Assembly: GCA_047618505.1 (NCBI GenBank)
Contig: JBLHLB010000022.1
Location: forward strand, 1 to 24,134
Direction of reading: 5' to 3'
From: JBLHLB01 sp047618505
Lineage (GTDB): Bacteria > Planctomycetota > UBA1135 > GCA-002686595
DNA length: 24,134 nt
Shown here in pieces: positions 6,608-14,679 of this stretch (position 1 is its first letter; each line of letters starts with the position of its first letter). Position numbers and translations under genes: made by a program. Below the pieces are notes generated by a model. That model saw nothing but the letters and a program-made list of their open reading frames with translations, did no database searches and was not told the origin of the DNA.

Positions 6608-8446
6608 CTACTGGCCGAGGCCGCGGCGCAGGGCGTGTTCGCCATTGATCGACGGGGCGCCAAACTGCTCGGTCTTGCCGTCGATCCATGTGACGCTAAG
6701 ACCACTGATCGCGCTGTGCTCGCCAAGTCCAACATGCACGCGCGGATCGTTGGCGGCGCAGTAGCTTGAGTCCGTGCGCACCACGCGGGTGAGAACGCGT
6801 CCATCCTCCAAGGTGACTTTGAGGACGGCGCCTAGGGCGTCCCGACCGTGTTGATCGATGACGCGCAGGCTCAGGAAGTTTCCGCGGTCAGCGACGACAT
6901 TGCGCAGCAGTCCGACGCGCGCATCGCGGTTGACGACCAAGATGTCAATACCACCGTCCGAGTCAATATCACCGAAGACCGCAGCCCGACTGGTGCGGAC
7001 CAAGGTCTCCGCCGTTCCACCGCCAAAGGTCGTGGACATGAAGTAGTTTGAGCTGCTACCGCCACGCAGGAGCGCATTCGCTTCGGCATAGCGTACGGAA
7101 CGATCGACATCGACACGGCGCTCTACGCGACCGTTGGCCTGGAATAGGTCCAGGTAGGTGTCGTTATTAAAGTCAACGAAGCCGACGCCCCAGCGCGTGT
7201 TGCGCCGTGTGATAACCCGTAGGCCGTAGCGCGCGCTGGAGTCCTTGAAGTACCTGTTGCGGTTCTCAAAGAGGGAGTCCGATTCAGTGTCCAGGTTGAC
7301 AACAATCAAGTCCTGGTCGCCGTCGTCGTCCAAGTCCGCGGCGGCGGTTCCCATGCCCGCTTTCTTCTTGCCGTCTTCGTCAACGGCGACGCCGAAGCGC
7401 AGGGCATCGTTCTCGAAGAACTTGCCTTCGCTGTTCATCCAAAGCTGATTCTCCATGCCGTCATTGGCCACAAAGATGTCGCTCCAACCGTCGGAATTGA
7501 AGTCTGCCACGACGCACCCGAGGCCATTGCCAAAGGCCGTGCGGATCCCCATGGCTTGAGAGGTATCGTCAAAGGCGCCGCTGCCATTGTTGTGCAGCAG
7601 GGTGTCGGGCGCGGGGGCATCGTATGAGTTGGGGCCGCAGTAGTCCGGGCCGTAGGTTGGCTGGAGGCACTCGCGCTCCGTTTCTTCGCTCCAGAAGATG
7701 TAGTTGGCGACGAAGAGGTCGAGGAATCCGTCGCGGTCGTAGTCGAAGAACGCGGTGCTCGTACTCCACAGCGATTCTTCCGCGCCCGAGTTCTGCGAAA
7801 CAGTGAACTGGTTGCCCGCCTCCGTGGCGGCATTCCGTAGCAACACGTTGGGCCCCATGTTCGTCACATAGAGGTCGGCAAAGCCGTCGTTGTCGAAGTC
7901 CCCGGCAGCCACTCCCATACCATAGCCGCGGTCATCGGCGCCGGACCCCTCGGTCGCATCCGTGAACATGCCATCGCCGTCGTTGGCGTAGAGACGATTC
8001 GTTTCCCACTCCTCAGCAGGCCGGGAAATCGGACCGGCCTGAACGATGTAGGCGTCGAGGTCGCCATCGTTGTCCATGTCGAAGAGAGCCGCTCCACCGC
8101 CAACAATCTCCGGGAACAGGAAGCTCCCGCGGTGGCCGGAGTCGTAGGTGAAATCAATGCCGCGCGCCCTGGCCTCATCGCGGAACCAGGCACCGGGGGT
8201 GGGCGCACTGGCGAGGTCTGCAACCGGCAGATCTGGGGGGGGCGGGAGCCTCGGGGGAGCTTGTTCGATCGCAGGCTGAACTGGCTGACTCAATCCTGGT
8301 TCCGCACTAGTACCGTTGTTGCCGGCGGACTCAGTTTCCGTCGGTGTCGGCTTCTCCTTGCAGGCGGAGAGGAACAGCAGAAGGCCAAGGCCCAGGGTGC
8401 TCCCTATGGCGCTGGGGATGCGCCTCTTGAGTCGGGTGTCTTGCAT
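6608..8446 (-). CDS. FG-GAP repeat / ASPIC-UnbV domain lipoprotein (CRTAC1-like)
   Basis: A 612-residue predicted surface lipoprotein. The signal peptide ends in the lipobox LSAC (Cys29), followed by a Thr/Glu/Pro-rich linker. Residues about 85-500 hold seven FG-GAP/VCBS-type blades, each with a calcium-binding-like loop such as DMDNDGDLD, DFDNDGFAD, DYDRDGFLD, DFNSDGWSD, DLDDDGDQD, DFNNDTYLD and DIDSDGGID; they should fold into a beta-propeller. The last 110 residues match the ASPIC/UnbV domain (VKVTLEDGR, YCAANDPRVHVGLGEH, VTWIDGKTEQF). Such proteins are common in Planctomycetota, Acidobacteriota and Bacteroidota, but their biochemical role is unknown. The ATG overlaps the stop of the upstream TPR gene by one base (TAATG), so the two are likely translated together. 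Confidence 0.9.
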   Translation of the reverse strand: MQDTRLKRRIPSAIGSTLGLGLLLFLSACKEKPTPTETESAGNNGTSAEPGLSQPVQPAIEQAPPRLPPPPDLPVADLASAPTPGAWFRDEARARGIDFTYDSGHRGSFLFPEIVGGGAALFDMDNDGDLDAYIVQAGPISRPAEEWETNRLYANDGDGMFTDATEGSGADDRGYGMGVAAGDFDNDGFADLYVTNMGPNVLLRNAATEAGNQFTVSQNSGAEESLWSTSTAFFDYDRDGFLDLFVANYIFWSEETERECLQPTYGPDYCGPNSYDAPAPDTLLHNNGSGAFDDTSQAMGIRTAFGNGLGCVVADFNSDGWSDIFVANDGMENQLWMNSEGKFFENDALRFGVAVDEDGKKKAGMGTAAADLDDDGDQDLIVVNLDTESDSLFENRNRYFKDSSARYGLRVITRRNTRWGVGFVDFNNDTYLDLFQANGRVERRVDVDRSVRYAEANALLRGGSSSNYFMSTTFGGGTAETLVRTSRAAVFGDIDSDGGIDILVVNRDARVGLLRNVVADRGNFLSLRVIDQHGRDALGAVLKVTLEDGRVLTRVVRTDSSYCAANDPRVHVGLGEHSAISGLSVTWIDGKTEQFGAPSINGEHALRRGLGQ

Positions 8447-10074
8447 TATTGACCGTCGTCGGCCCCATCTTCGTCTGGGGTACTTTCGTCGGCAGCTTCT
8501 GTAGCTGCTCGGCGAGCATTCGCTTTGAGGGCGGTGTCGATGACCGCCCAGCGGGTGGCGTTAAAGAAGGGTTTGTTACTGCTCGATTGCAGGGCCTTCT
8601 GGCTCTCCCTGAAACGACCTAGCTCCATCAAGCATTCCGCCTTACCCAGCCACATGTCCCCGCGATCGAGGCCAAGTGCTTCGGCGCGCTCGAAGGCCTG
8701 GAGGGCTGTTGTCCACTGCTTGAGCTGTGCTTCGAGGATGCCCACGGCGATCCAGGGGGTCTTCCTGGTTTCGTCAAGCTCGACGGCTCGGCGGTAAGCG
8801 GCGGCTGCCTCTTCGATGCGGCCCATTCTGCGCAGGACAGAACCGCGGTAGAAGTAAGCGGGGGGGTAGAGATCCTCATCGGCGATGGCCTTGTCGAGGA
8901 GGGCAAGGCCTTCCTCTTCGCGGCCAATCTTCCCCAGGGCGCGGCCTAGTTGAATGAGTGCTTCGCGGTTGGACGGAGATTGATCGAGCACCGTGCGGTA
9001 CTCCGCCATGCTCTCCTCGGGGCGGTTGGCCATCGCCAAGAAGAAGGCCAGCTGGTTGCGCGTGGCGGTTTCCTCCGGAGAGCTGTCGACCACGACTCGC
9101 ATCTCATCCACGGCCAGGTCGTACTCGCCCGAGTTGGCGAATTCAACCGCCTTTGCCGCCCGGTGGTAGATCGTCTTGACTTCGAAGTTGGCCGTCTCGA
9201 AACGTGCGGGGTCATACCAGAAGGGCTGAGCATCGGTGCCCATGGCCTCAAGTGCGCCAGCCCGATCCGGTTCACCATTGCGAGTGTAGGCGGTCGCAAG
9301 GAGGCGGCGAACATAGTCCGAGAACGGCATAGTCGCCGACTCGCTGAGGATCTGTGACAGGGCCGCGATGGCCTTGTCCAACTCGTCGGCATCCAGTTGA
9401 ACCCGTGCCAATCCGACGATTGCAGCGGCATTCATGGGCTTCAGCACCAGGGCGCGCTCATAGCCCGCCTTGGCATCGTCGATACGCCCCATGTCGAAGA
9501 GCCAGTTCCCACGGCGCCAGTGGAAGGCGGGGACCTGGTCATCACGCTCGATGGCTGCATCCGCGCTCTGAAGTGCGGCCGTCGTTTCCCCGGCGGAATG
9601 CTGGGCCAGGGCCTGGTGGTAGTAGGTGGTGGCGAAGTCCGGATCCAATTGGATCGCCTCGCCATAGGCGGCGATGGCGAGGGTCGGAATCAGGTTGGCC
9701 TGATACGTGTGCCCCAGGGCACGCCATGCGTTGGGGTTTTCTGGAGTCTTGAGAACCTGCGAACGGGCTCTCTGGATCTTCCTGGCTACGGCTTCGTCGA
9801 TCTCGGAAACATCGCTCTCCATGGGGTCCAGGGAGGTCAGGCTTAGGTCGTCCTGTTCCCTTCCGGATTGGTCCCCAGGGGCGGTTCCTGCCACTGTGCT
9901 TTCCGCCTCTCCCTCGGGGGCTTCCGTCCCCGTAGACTCGCCAGAAGGGGAATCCGGAGGTGATTCCGGTCCCGCCACGGGGTCAGAATCGCCACATGAG
10001 GCGATTAGTAGGCTTCCGAGGACAAGGCTGCCGAGGAATAGGTGAACTTTCGAGGAGCTGAGACGGGGGTCCAT
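8446..10074 (-). CDS. tetratricopeptide-repeat lipoprotein
   Basis: A 542-residue predicted lipoprotein. Signal peptide residues 1-26 end in IASC (Cys27), followed by about 60 residues of Ser/Glu/Pro/Gly-rich linker. From about residue 100 to 515 the protein is a series of TPR helix pairs, for example NAWRALGHTYQANLIPTLAI, AAYGEAIQLDPDFATTYYHQ and PPAYFYRGSVLRRMGRIEEA. The C-terminus is acidic. TPR arrays bind protein partners; here the likely partner is the UnbV-domain protein encoded immediately downstream, whose start overlaps this stop by one base. Association of TPR and UnbV proteins is a known pattern, but their joint function is not. The ATG at 10074 gives a good signal peptide. No Shine-Dalgarno sequence is evident upstream. 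Confidence 0.9.
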   Translation of the reverse strand: MDPRLSSSKVHLFLGSLVLGSLLIASCGDSDPVAGPESPPDSPSGESTGTEAPEGEAESTVAGTAPGDQSGREQDDLSLTSLDPMESDVSEIDEAVARKIQRARSQVLKTPENPNAWRALGHTYQANLIPTLAIAAYGEAIQLDPDFATTYYHQALAQHSAGETTAALQSADAAIERDDQVPAFHWRRGNWLFDMGRIDDAKAGYERALVLKPMNAAAIVGLARVQLDADELDKAIAALSQILSESATMPFSDYVRRLLATAYTRNGEPDRAGALEAMGTDAQPFWYDPARFETANFEVKTIYHRAAKAVEFANSGEYDLAVDEMRVVVDSSPEETATRNQLAFFLAMANRPEESMAEYRTVLDQSPSNREALIQLGRALGKIGREEEGLALLDKAIADEDLYPPAYFYRGSVLRRMGRIEEAAAAYRRAVELDETRKTPWIAVGILEAQLKQWTTALQAFERAEALGLDRGDMWLGKAECLMELGRFRESQKALQSSSNKPFFNATRWAVIDTALKANARRAATEAADESTPDEDGADDGQ

Positions 10075-10123
10075 GGCGGTCGTTCTGCGTGCTTAGGAGG
10101 GGGCCTGGGGCTACCTGGAGCCT

Positions 10124-10153
10124 ATCCCTACTGCCAGTGACAAGCCTACACAA
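10124..10153 (-). promoter_or_regulatory. possible promoter for the TPR-UnbV gene pair
   Basis: On the minus strand TTGTGT (10153-10148) and TAGGGAT (10130-10124) are 17 bases apart, about 50 bases before the TPR start. The -10 overlaps one arm of a 9-bp inverted repeat, TACTGCCAG (10129-10137) and CTGGCAGTA (10178-10186), with a 40-base gap. Both are weak matches. Confidence 0.28.
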
Positions 10154-10227
10154 TCTCAACCATTGCAGTGTGTTGGGCTGGCAGTAATGACCTGCCCATT
10201 CCCCCGATCATCAACCTCCCCAGGTGC

Positions 10228-11514
10228 CTAGTCTTCGACCCGGGGGTGGCAGACCCAGGGGATGCGAACTTCACCTTCTGAGGAGCGCTCGAGTTCGAGT
10301 ACGACTTCACCTCGGCGGATCTCCGTCGGCCATTCCTCGGGCGCGATCAGAGACACACTCCAGGCCAAACCTCGCCCCTTGGCGTCCGGATCGAGGGGCT
10401 CGACACGCAGGCCGAAGGCCTCGGCGCCGACTCCCTCCACGCGCGATTCAAGCACGACCAGGCGCTCACCGGGGCGGCGGGAGCTGAGCTCGACCGTGGA
10501 ACCAGGACCGAGTCTCTCGAGCTTGTCATCTAAGCCATCGTTGTGCAGAACGAGTCGTGCTGGCGACACATTCAAGTCCGGGACTACCTTCGCCAGGAAG
10601 GGAATATCTAGGGGGTGGCCATCTCCTCCACTGAGGCGACGGGTCTCGATCTTGATCATCCCAATGACCGGCCCCAGCTCCAGGGGCGGGTCAAGGCTGG
10701 CCAGTATTTCCCATGTCGGTTGGCCCATGATCTCGGAGGCGACGATCTCAACTCGGACCCCTTCGGGGCTGGAGAGGACGTTGATCAGCTCCGTGTCTTT
10801 ATCCCCAAGGGGTACCACGTCGATCGTCTTCGAGGCGCCGATTCCAACTGCTACATCCCCAAGGTTCATCTGCTTGGGAGTGATCTGCAGATCCTGCAGG
10901 ACGCGCAGGTGCACCTCAAAGGTGCGGTAACGGCCGACCTTGGCATCCGTGGTCAAGCGCGTAACCACCGTGCGATCCGTATTCTTCTGGGAGATGTCGC
11001 GCGTGTCGACGCTGAGGCTCACCTCTACATCCGCTCCGGCGGGCACCACGGCCCAGACATCCCCGGCCTCCCTGGGCTTTTGTCCTTCGGTGACGGTGCC
11101 GTCAGAAGCAATCACTCGCACGGAAGGAGCGGTACAACCGCAGCCCGGGTGCAGGCCTGTAATACTGACGGGAAAGCTCTCGACGTTGTGCAGAAGGAAG
11201 GTGTGTTTGGCGGTTGCTCCGTCCGGAACCAGCCCAAAGGAGTGGAAATCCGGCCGACTGGGGATGCCTTCAGCACTGATTTTTGTCGGCTCGGTCTCCC
11301 TGAGGACGAGCCCATGTTGCTCAGCCCCACCCTCCAGGGACGGGCCAGCGTCCGCCTCTTTGGGACCGCAGGAAACAGCTAGGATCGAACCGACGCCCAA
11401 AATCAGGCCCAGGGACAGGATCGCGGAGAAGATCCGAATCACGGGGGACACCCGGCCGGCGGAAACGGCGATGTTCCCGATGGGGGCGTTTTGATCTGCT
11501 GCTTGCTGTGTCAC
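10228..11514 (-). CDS. DUF1573-like predicted lipoprotein
   Basis: About 428 residues from the GTG at 11514; a shorter form from the GTG at 11451 gives a more compact signal peptide. The signal ends LAVSC (Cys49 in the long form). Residues about 75-135 match the DUF1573 pattern: a beta-strand region (HTFLLHNVESFPVSITGL) leading into GCGCTAP with Cys125 and Cys127. Further beta-sandwich segments follow, of the kind seen in tandem immunoglobulin-like domains (LQITPKQMNLGDVAVG, LNVSPARLVLHNDG). The family is of unknown function. It lies 153 bases upstream of the TPR-UnbV pair on the same strand. The open frame continues upstream on the strand opposite glyA, but that part is an artefact of GC-rich codon use. 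Confidence 0.78.
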   Translation of the reverse strand: MTQQAADQNAPIGNIAVSAGRVSPVIRIFSAILSLGLILGVGSILAVSCGPKEADAGPSLEGGAEQHGLVLRETEPTKISAEGIPSRPDFHSFGLVPDGATAKHTFLLHNVESFPVSITGLHPGCGCTAPSVRVIASDGTVTEGQKPREAGDVWAVVPAGADVEVSLSVDTRDISQKNTDRTVVTRLTTDAKVGRYRTFEVHLRVLQDLQITPKQMNLGDVAVGIGASKTIDVVPLGDKDTELINVLSSPEGVRVEIVASEIMGQPTWEILASLDPPLELGPVIGMIKIETRRLSGGDGHPLDIPFLAKVVPDLNVSPARLVLHNDGLDDKLERLGPGSTVELSSRRPGERLVVLESRVEGVGAEAFGLRVEPLDPDAKGRGLAWSVSLIAPEEWPTEIRRGEVVLELERSSEGEVRIPWVCHPRVED

Positions 11515-11666
11515 TGTGCGATCGAAGCGAGGGGTTTGGGCGAGCTGCCCGTCGGGTCGTGAGTGGATCCTAGTCGAGCTGAGTCGAAGGGGAACGGGCG
11601 AACCGGAAGGAAGCAGTTCCGCGGTGCCGGATCCGGTGGGGACCCGCCCGGATTGGCGTTCTGACC

Positions 11667-11695
11667 GTGACGGGGGGCTAGGGGAGCTGCACAAT
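11667..11695 (+). promoter_or_regulatory. possible promoter for glyA
   Basis: GTGACG (11667-11672) and CACAAT (11690-11695) are spaced 17 bases and each match consensus at four of six positions. They lie about 70 bases before the glyA ATG, in the 249-base divergent gap between the DUF1573-like gene and glyA. I see nothing else convincing in that gap. Confidence 0.28.
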
Positions 11696-11763
11696 GCGCG
11701 TCTAAGCCTTCCTGATCCAGCGCAATGGGCGCTGGCTCCGCACCCCAACCTGATTCTGACCTG

Positions 11764-13005
11764 ATGCCCAATCTTCAAAAGGACGACCAAGTTTGGGCGG
11801 CCATTGCCGCCGAGGAGGCCCGCCAGGCCACCCACCTCGAGCTGATCGCCTCCGAGAACCACGTGTCCGCGGAAGTCATGGACGCCCTCGGCACGGCCTT
11901 GAATGACAAGTACGCCGAGGGCTATCCGGGTCGGCGCTATTACGGGGGTTGCGAGCATGTGGACGAGATCGAGCAGATTTGCCGCGACCGCGCCAAGGAG
12001 CTCTTCGGCGCGGCCCACGCCAACGTTCAACCGCACAGCGGAACCCAGGCCAACATCGCGGTGTTCCTCGCGCTGCTCAAGCCCGGAGACAAGATCTTGG
12101 CCATGTCCCTGGACCACGGCGGGCACCTCTCCCATGGTCACCCGAAGAACTTCTCGGGAATGCTCTATGAAATCCATGCCTACGGTTTGGATCGGGAGAC
12201 CGAGCGTCTGGACATGGATGCCATTCGCGAACAGGCACTGGCCGTGCGACCTAAACTGATCCTGGCGGGGGCTTCGGCCTACTCGCGCACGATTGACTTC
12301 GAAGCCTTCGCATCTATCGCGAAGGAAGTCGGCGCGCACCTCTTTGTAGACATGGCGCACATCGCTGGCCTTGTCGCCGGAGGGGTGCACCCCTCGCCGG
12401 TGCCCCACGCAGACATTGTAACCATGACGACCCACAAGACCTTACGCGGTCCCAGGGGCGGGATGATCCTGTCGTCGAAGGAGCACTTCAAGTCGATCAA
12501 TAGCGCGGTTTTCCCAGGCGATCAGGGCGGTCCCTTCATGCACGTCATCGCGGCCAAGGCGATCGCCTTCCGCGAGGCAGCGCAGCCTAGCTTTAAGGAC
12601 TACGCGGCCCAGGTCGTCGCAAACGCGAAGGCCTTGGCGGAAGTGTTAACGGAGCGCGGCCTGCGCATCGTTTCCGGCGGTACGGACAACCACCTGATGT
12701 TAGTGGACGTCACAGGCATGGGACTCTCCGGTGCCCAAGCGGAGGACGCCCTCGGTGCCGTGGGGATTACCTGCAACAAGAACCTGATCCCCTACGACAA
12801 GCGCCCGCCCATGGAGGCCAGTGGTGTGCGTTTGGGGACTGCGGCGATTACTTCACGTGCCATGGGGGTTGCGGAGACGCGCCGCATGGGCGGCCTGATC
12901 GCTGACCTCTTGTCAGCACCCGACGACGGTGCGCGTCGCGAGCGCGTGGCTGACGAAGTGCATGAAATTACCGAAGCCTTCCCGATCCGACCGGAAGCCC
13001 GCTGA
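11764..13005 (+). CDS. glyA: serine hydroxymethyltransferase
   Basis: A 413-residue PLP enzyme that interconverts serine and glycine while charging tetrahydrofolate with a one-carbon unit. Characteristic segments are HLELIASENHVS, KYAEGYPGRRYYGGCEHVDEIE, the substrate-pocket VQPHSGTQAN, DMAHIAGLVAGG and TTHKTLRGPRGG, in which Lys225 is the PLP-binding lysine. Length is as expected. The frame runs upstream to 11725, but the ATG at 11764 gives the family-like N-terminus (MPNLQKDDQVWAAI). No Shine-Dalgarno sequence is present. A CobW-family gene begins one base after the stop. GlyA supplies one-carbon units also needed for purine synthesis, the pathway of purC encoded 2.8 kb away. Confidence 0.97.
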   Translation: MPNLQKDDQVWAAIAAEEARQATHLELIASENHVSAEVMDALGTALNDKYAEGYPGRRYYGGCEHVDEIEQICRDRAKELFGAAHANVQPHSGTQANIAVFLALLKPGDKILAMSLDHGGHLSHGHPKNFSGMLYEIHAYGLDRETERLDMDAIREQALAVRPKLILAGASAYSRTIDFEAFASIAKEVGAHLFVDMAHIAGLVAGGVHPSPVPHADIVTMTTHKTLRGPRGGMILSSKEHFKSINSAVFPGDQGGPFMHVIAAKAIAFREAAQPSFKDYAAQVVANAKALAEVLTERGLRIVSGGTDNHLMLVDVTGMGLSGAQAEDALGAVGITCNKNLIPYDKRPPMEASGVRLGTAAITSRAMGVAETRRMGGLIADLLSAPDDGARRERVADEVHEITEAFPIRPEAR

Positions 13006-13006
13006 G

Positions 13007-13984
13007 GTGACCGACGCACCTATCCCCGTCACCGTCCTCACCGGGTTCCTTGGGGCGGGCAAGACGACCCTGGTAAACCGCATCCTCGGGGATCCGGATT
13101 CACCCCCCTGTGCCGTGCTCGTGAACGAGTTCGGCGACGTGGGGGTGGACGGATCTCTGGTTGTGTCGAGTGACGAGGAGATCGTTGAGTTGAACAACGG
13201 TTGCCTGTGCTGCACCGTCCGGGGCGATCTAGTGGGGGCACTGGAGAGCCTGCTCGATAGGCGGCATCGAGGGCTGTTGCGTGCGGCCCAGCCCTTTGAG
13301 CGTGTGTTGATCGAGACCTCCGGCCTGGCATCCCCTGGTCCGGTCGTGCAAACCCTGTTGATTGAAGATCGATTGCGCTCCCTGTTGATCCCCGACGGGA
13401 TCGTGACCCTGTGCAACGCGGAGAGGATTGCGGAGCAACTGGACGAGCATCCGGAAGCTAGGGAGCAGGTGGGCTATGGGGACCTGCTCTTGCTCAACCA
13501 CTCGGATCGTGTGCAGGCAGCTGGAATCGATGAAGCCGAGAAGGCGCTGCGCGCGGTCAACAGTCGTGCGACCCTGCACCGAACGCAGCAGGCCAACATG
13601 GACCTGAGTCTCCTGACTAACGTCGATGCTGCGCAGCCCGAAGTCGATGGGAAGTTCGCGGATGCCGACTCATCCCACAGTCATACGACGGACGCCGGGA
13701 CGGTCGTCCTGCGCACAGACAAGACCCTCAGCATTCACACGATCAAGATCTGGCTAACCTTCCTGGCTAGCTGGAGATCCCACGAACTCTGGCGCGTAAA
13801 GGGCATCTTGAACTGCGCCGAGGTCGACCAGCGCGTCGTCGTCCAAGGCGTCTATCAGCACCTCAACATCGGTCCGGAGGCGGGACCCAAACCAGCGGAG
13901 TCCGTGCTGGTATTGATCGGCAGAGGACTCGACCGCGAGTCGCTCTTGCGCGGATGGGAAACGGCCATCGCCGCCCCCGAGTAG
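13007..13984 (+). CDS. CobW/COG0523-family GTPase (putative metallochaperone)
   Basis: A 325-residue protein of the CobW/COG0523 G3E GTPase family, whose members deliver metals, often zinc, to client enzymes. Visible motifs are Walker A GFLGAGKTT (residues 13-21), a metal-binding CLCC (Cys66, Cys68, Cys69), the ETSGLASP switch segment, and a C-terminal CobW domain (LWRVKGILNC...VVVQGVYQHL). The guanine-specificity motif NKxD reads NHSD (164-167), a change at the lysine. The linker has only a short SHSH in place of the His-rich stretch seen in many relatives. The GTG at 13007, one base after the glyA stop, gives the usual N-terminus; an in-frame ATG at 12962 inside glyA is an alternative. The specific client metal enzyme is not evident. 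Confidence 0.88.
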   Translation: MTDAPIPVTVLTGFLGAGKTTLVNRILGDPDSPPCAVLVNEFGDVGVDGSLVVSSDEEIVELNNGCLCCTVRGDLVGALESLLDRRHRGLLRAAQPFERVLIETSGLASPGPVVQTLLIEDRLRSLLIPDGIVTLCNAERIAEQLDEHPEAREQVGYGDLLLLNHSDRVQAAGIDEAEKALRAVNSRATLHRTQQANMDLSLLTNVDAAQPEVDGKFADADSSHSHTTDAGTVVLRTDKTLSIHTIKIWLTFLASWRSHELWRVKGILNCAEVDQRVVVQGVYQHLNIGPEAGPKPAESVLVLIGRGLDRESLLRGWETAIAAPE

Positions 13985-14010
13985 CCGCCCCGAGTAGCCT
14001 ACCCGAGTCC
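13973..14010 (+). repeat. short tandem duplication across the cobW-family stop codon
   Basis: GCCCCCGAGTAGCC (13973-13986), which holds the TAG stop, is followed directly by GCCCCGAGTAGCC (13987-13999) and then a partial copy, TACCCGAGTCC (14000-14010). It fills most of the 32-base gap before the convergent gene's stop. Confidence 0.75.
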
Positions 14011-14016
14011 TTCGGT

Positions 14017-14448
14017 CTAGGCCGCGCTGTCGGCGGGCTCTTCCTGTCCCAGCAGCTCTTCGCGGGAATAACCAAGCTCGGTCAGAATCGTGAACAGTTC
14101 CGACCAGGTCGGGAAGAGGCGTCCGGCTTCGTCGCGGTAGCGCTGACGTGCATCCTGGAAGCGCTCGATCTGCTCGTCATCGGCGTTGTCCGGCGTGGCC
14201 TCAAACTCCGGGTGTCCATAGCCCAGGGAGTAGAGGATGTTCAGGATCTCAATGTCGTCGAGGAACGAGCGCATGTGGTTGCGCTTGTAGTCGTCGATGG
14301 CCGCGATGAACTCGAAGGTCTCTTTGGAGAGCTCGTCCGGTCGCGGCGTATGGGTCTTGACCACCCGTTTCGGGGTGCGCGGAGCCTGGGATTCCGCAGT
14401 CGCGGATTCGGGCTCGTGGGGGGTCGTGTCTTCGGGGGAGGATGACAT
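14017..14448 (-). CDS. small acidic protein with an internally duplicated helical motif
   Basis: A 143-residue cytoplasmic protein without signal peptide or membrane segment. The first 45 residues are polar and low-complexity. Two related units follow: IAAIDDYKR...DIEILNILYSLGYGHPE, then RFQDARQRYRDEAGRLFPTWSELFTILTELGYSREE. Both share an aromatic/charged helix, an acidic pair, a leucine-rich helix and an LGY ending, implying an ancient duplication. The second resembles short conserved proteins with an FPTWSE...LGY pattern that I recall from several bacterial phyla; I cannot name the family. The ATG at 14448 is preferred; in-frame upstream ATG codons exist, up to 14532. The gene is convergent with the CobW gene. 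Confidence 0.72.
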   Translation of the reverse strand: MSSSPEDTTPHEPESATAESQAPRTPKRVVKTHTPRPDELSKETFEFIAAIDDYKRNHMRSFLDDIEILNILYSLGYGHPEFEATPDNADDEQIERFQDARQRYRDEAGRLFPTWSELFTILTELGYSREELLGQEEPADSAA

Positions 14449-14679
14449 AGCGATGGTGTAGTGCAGCTCGTACATCCCGATGCGCTTGGGCCAAGGGCGC
14501 CAAGGACGGGGGGACGGGGCCAGAGACTCCAATTACGGAACCTACGTAGCCGGGTGTAGTTCTGCAGGTTTCGGGCCGATCGCTCTCAAATCTGGAGACC
14601 AATCGGTCCGCGCTGGAAACTCTTCGGTTTGCGACGTGCGCCCCCGGTCTTTTCCGTAACCCGTACACCGCTCGTGCCG
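14449..14679 (+). other. 231-base gap between mtnA and the small duplicated-motif gene
   Basis: Lies between two minus-strand genes. I looked for a tRNA, a riboswitch-like fold, a terminator and a promoter and saw none that is convincing. It may carry the leader of the downstream small gene. Confidence 0.4.

Noticed and set aside
11515..12435. Open frame continuing the DUF1573-like gene across the strand opposite glyA
   Set aside because: The extra part is a mirror of glyA codons in GC-rich DNA; the signal peptide and domain begin only near 11450-11514.
14249..14668. 139-codon minus-strand open frame overlapping the small duplicated-motif gene
   Set aside because: It is a shifted frame of that gene with Arg/His-rich, feature-less sequence.
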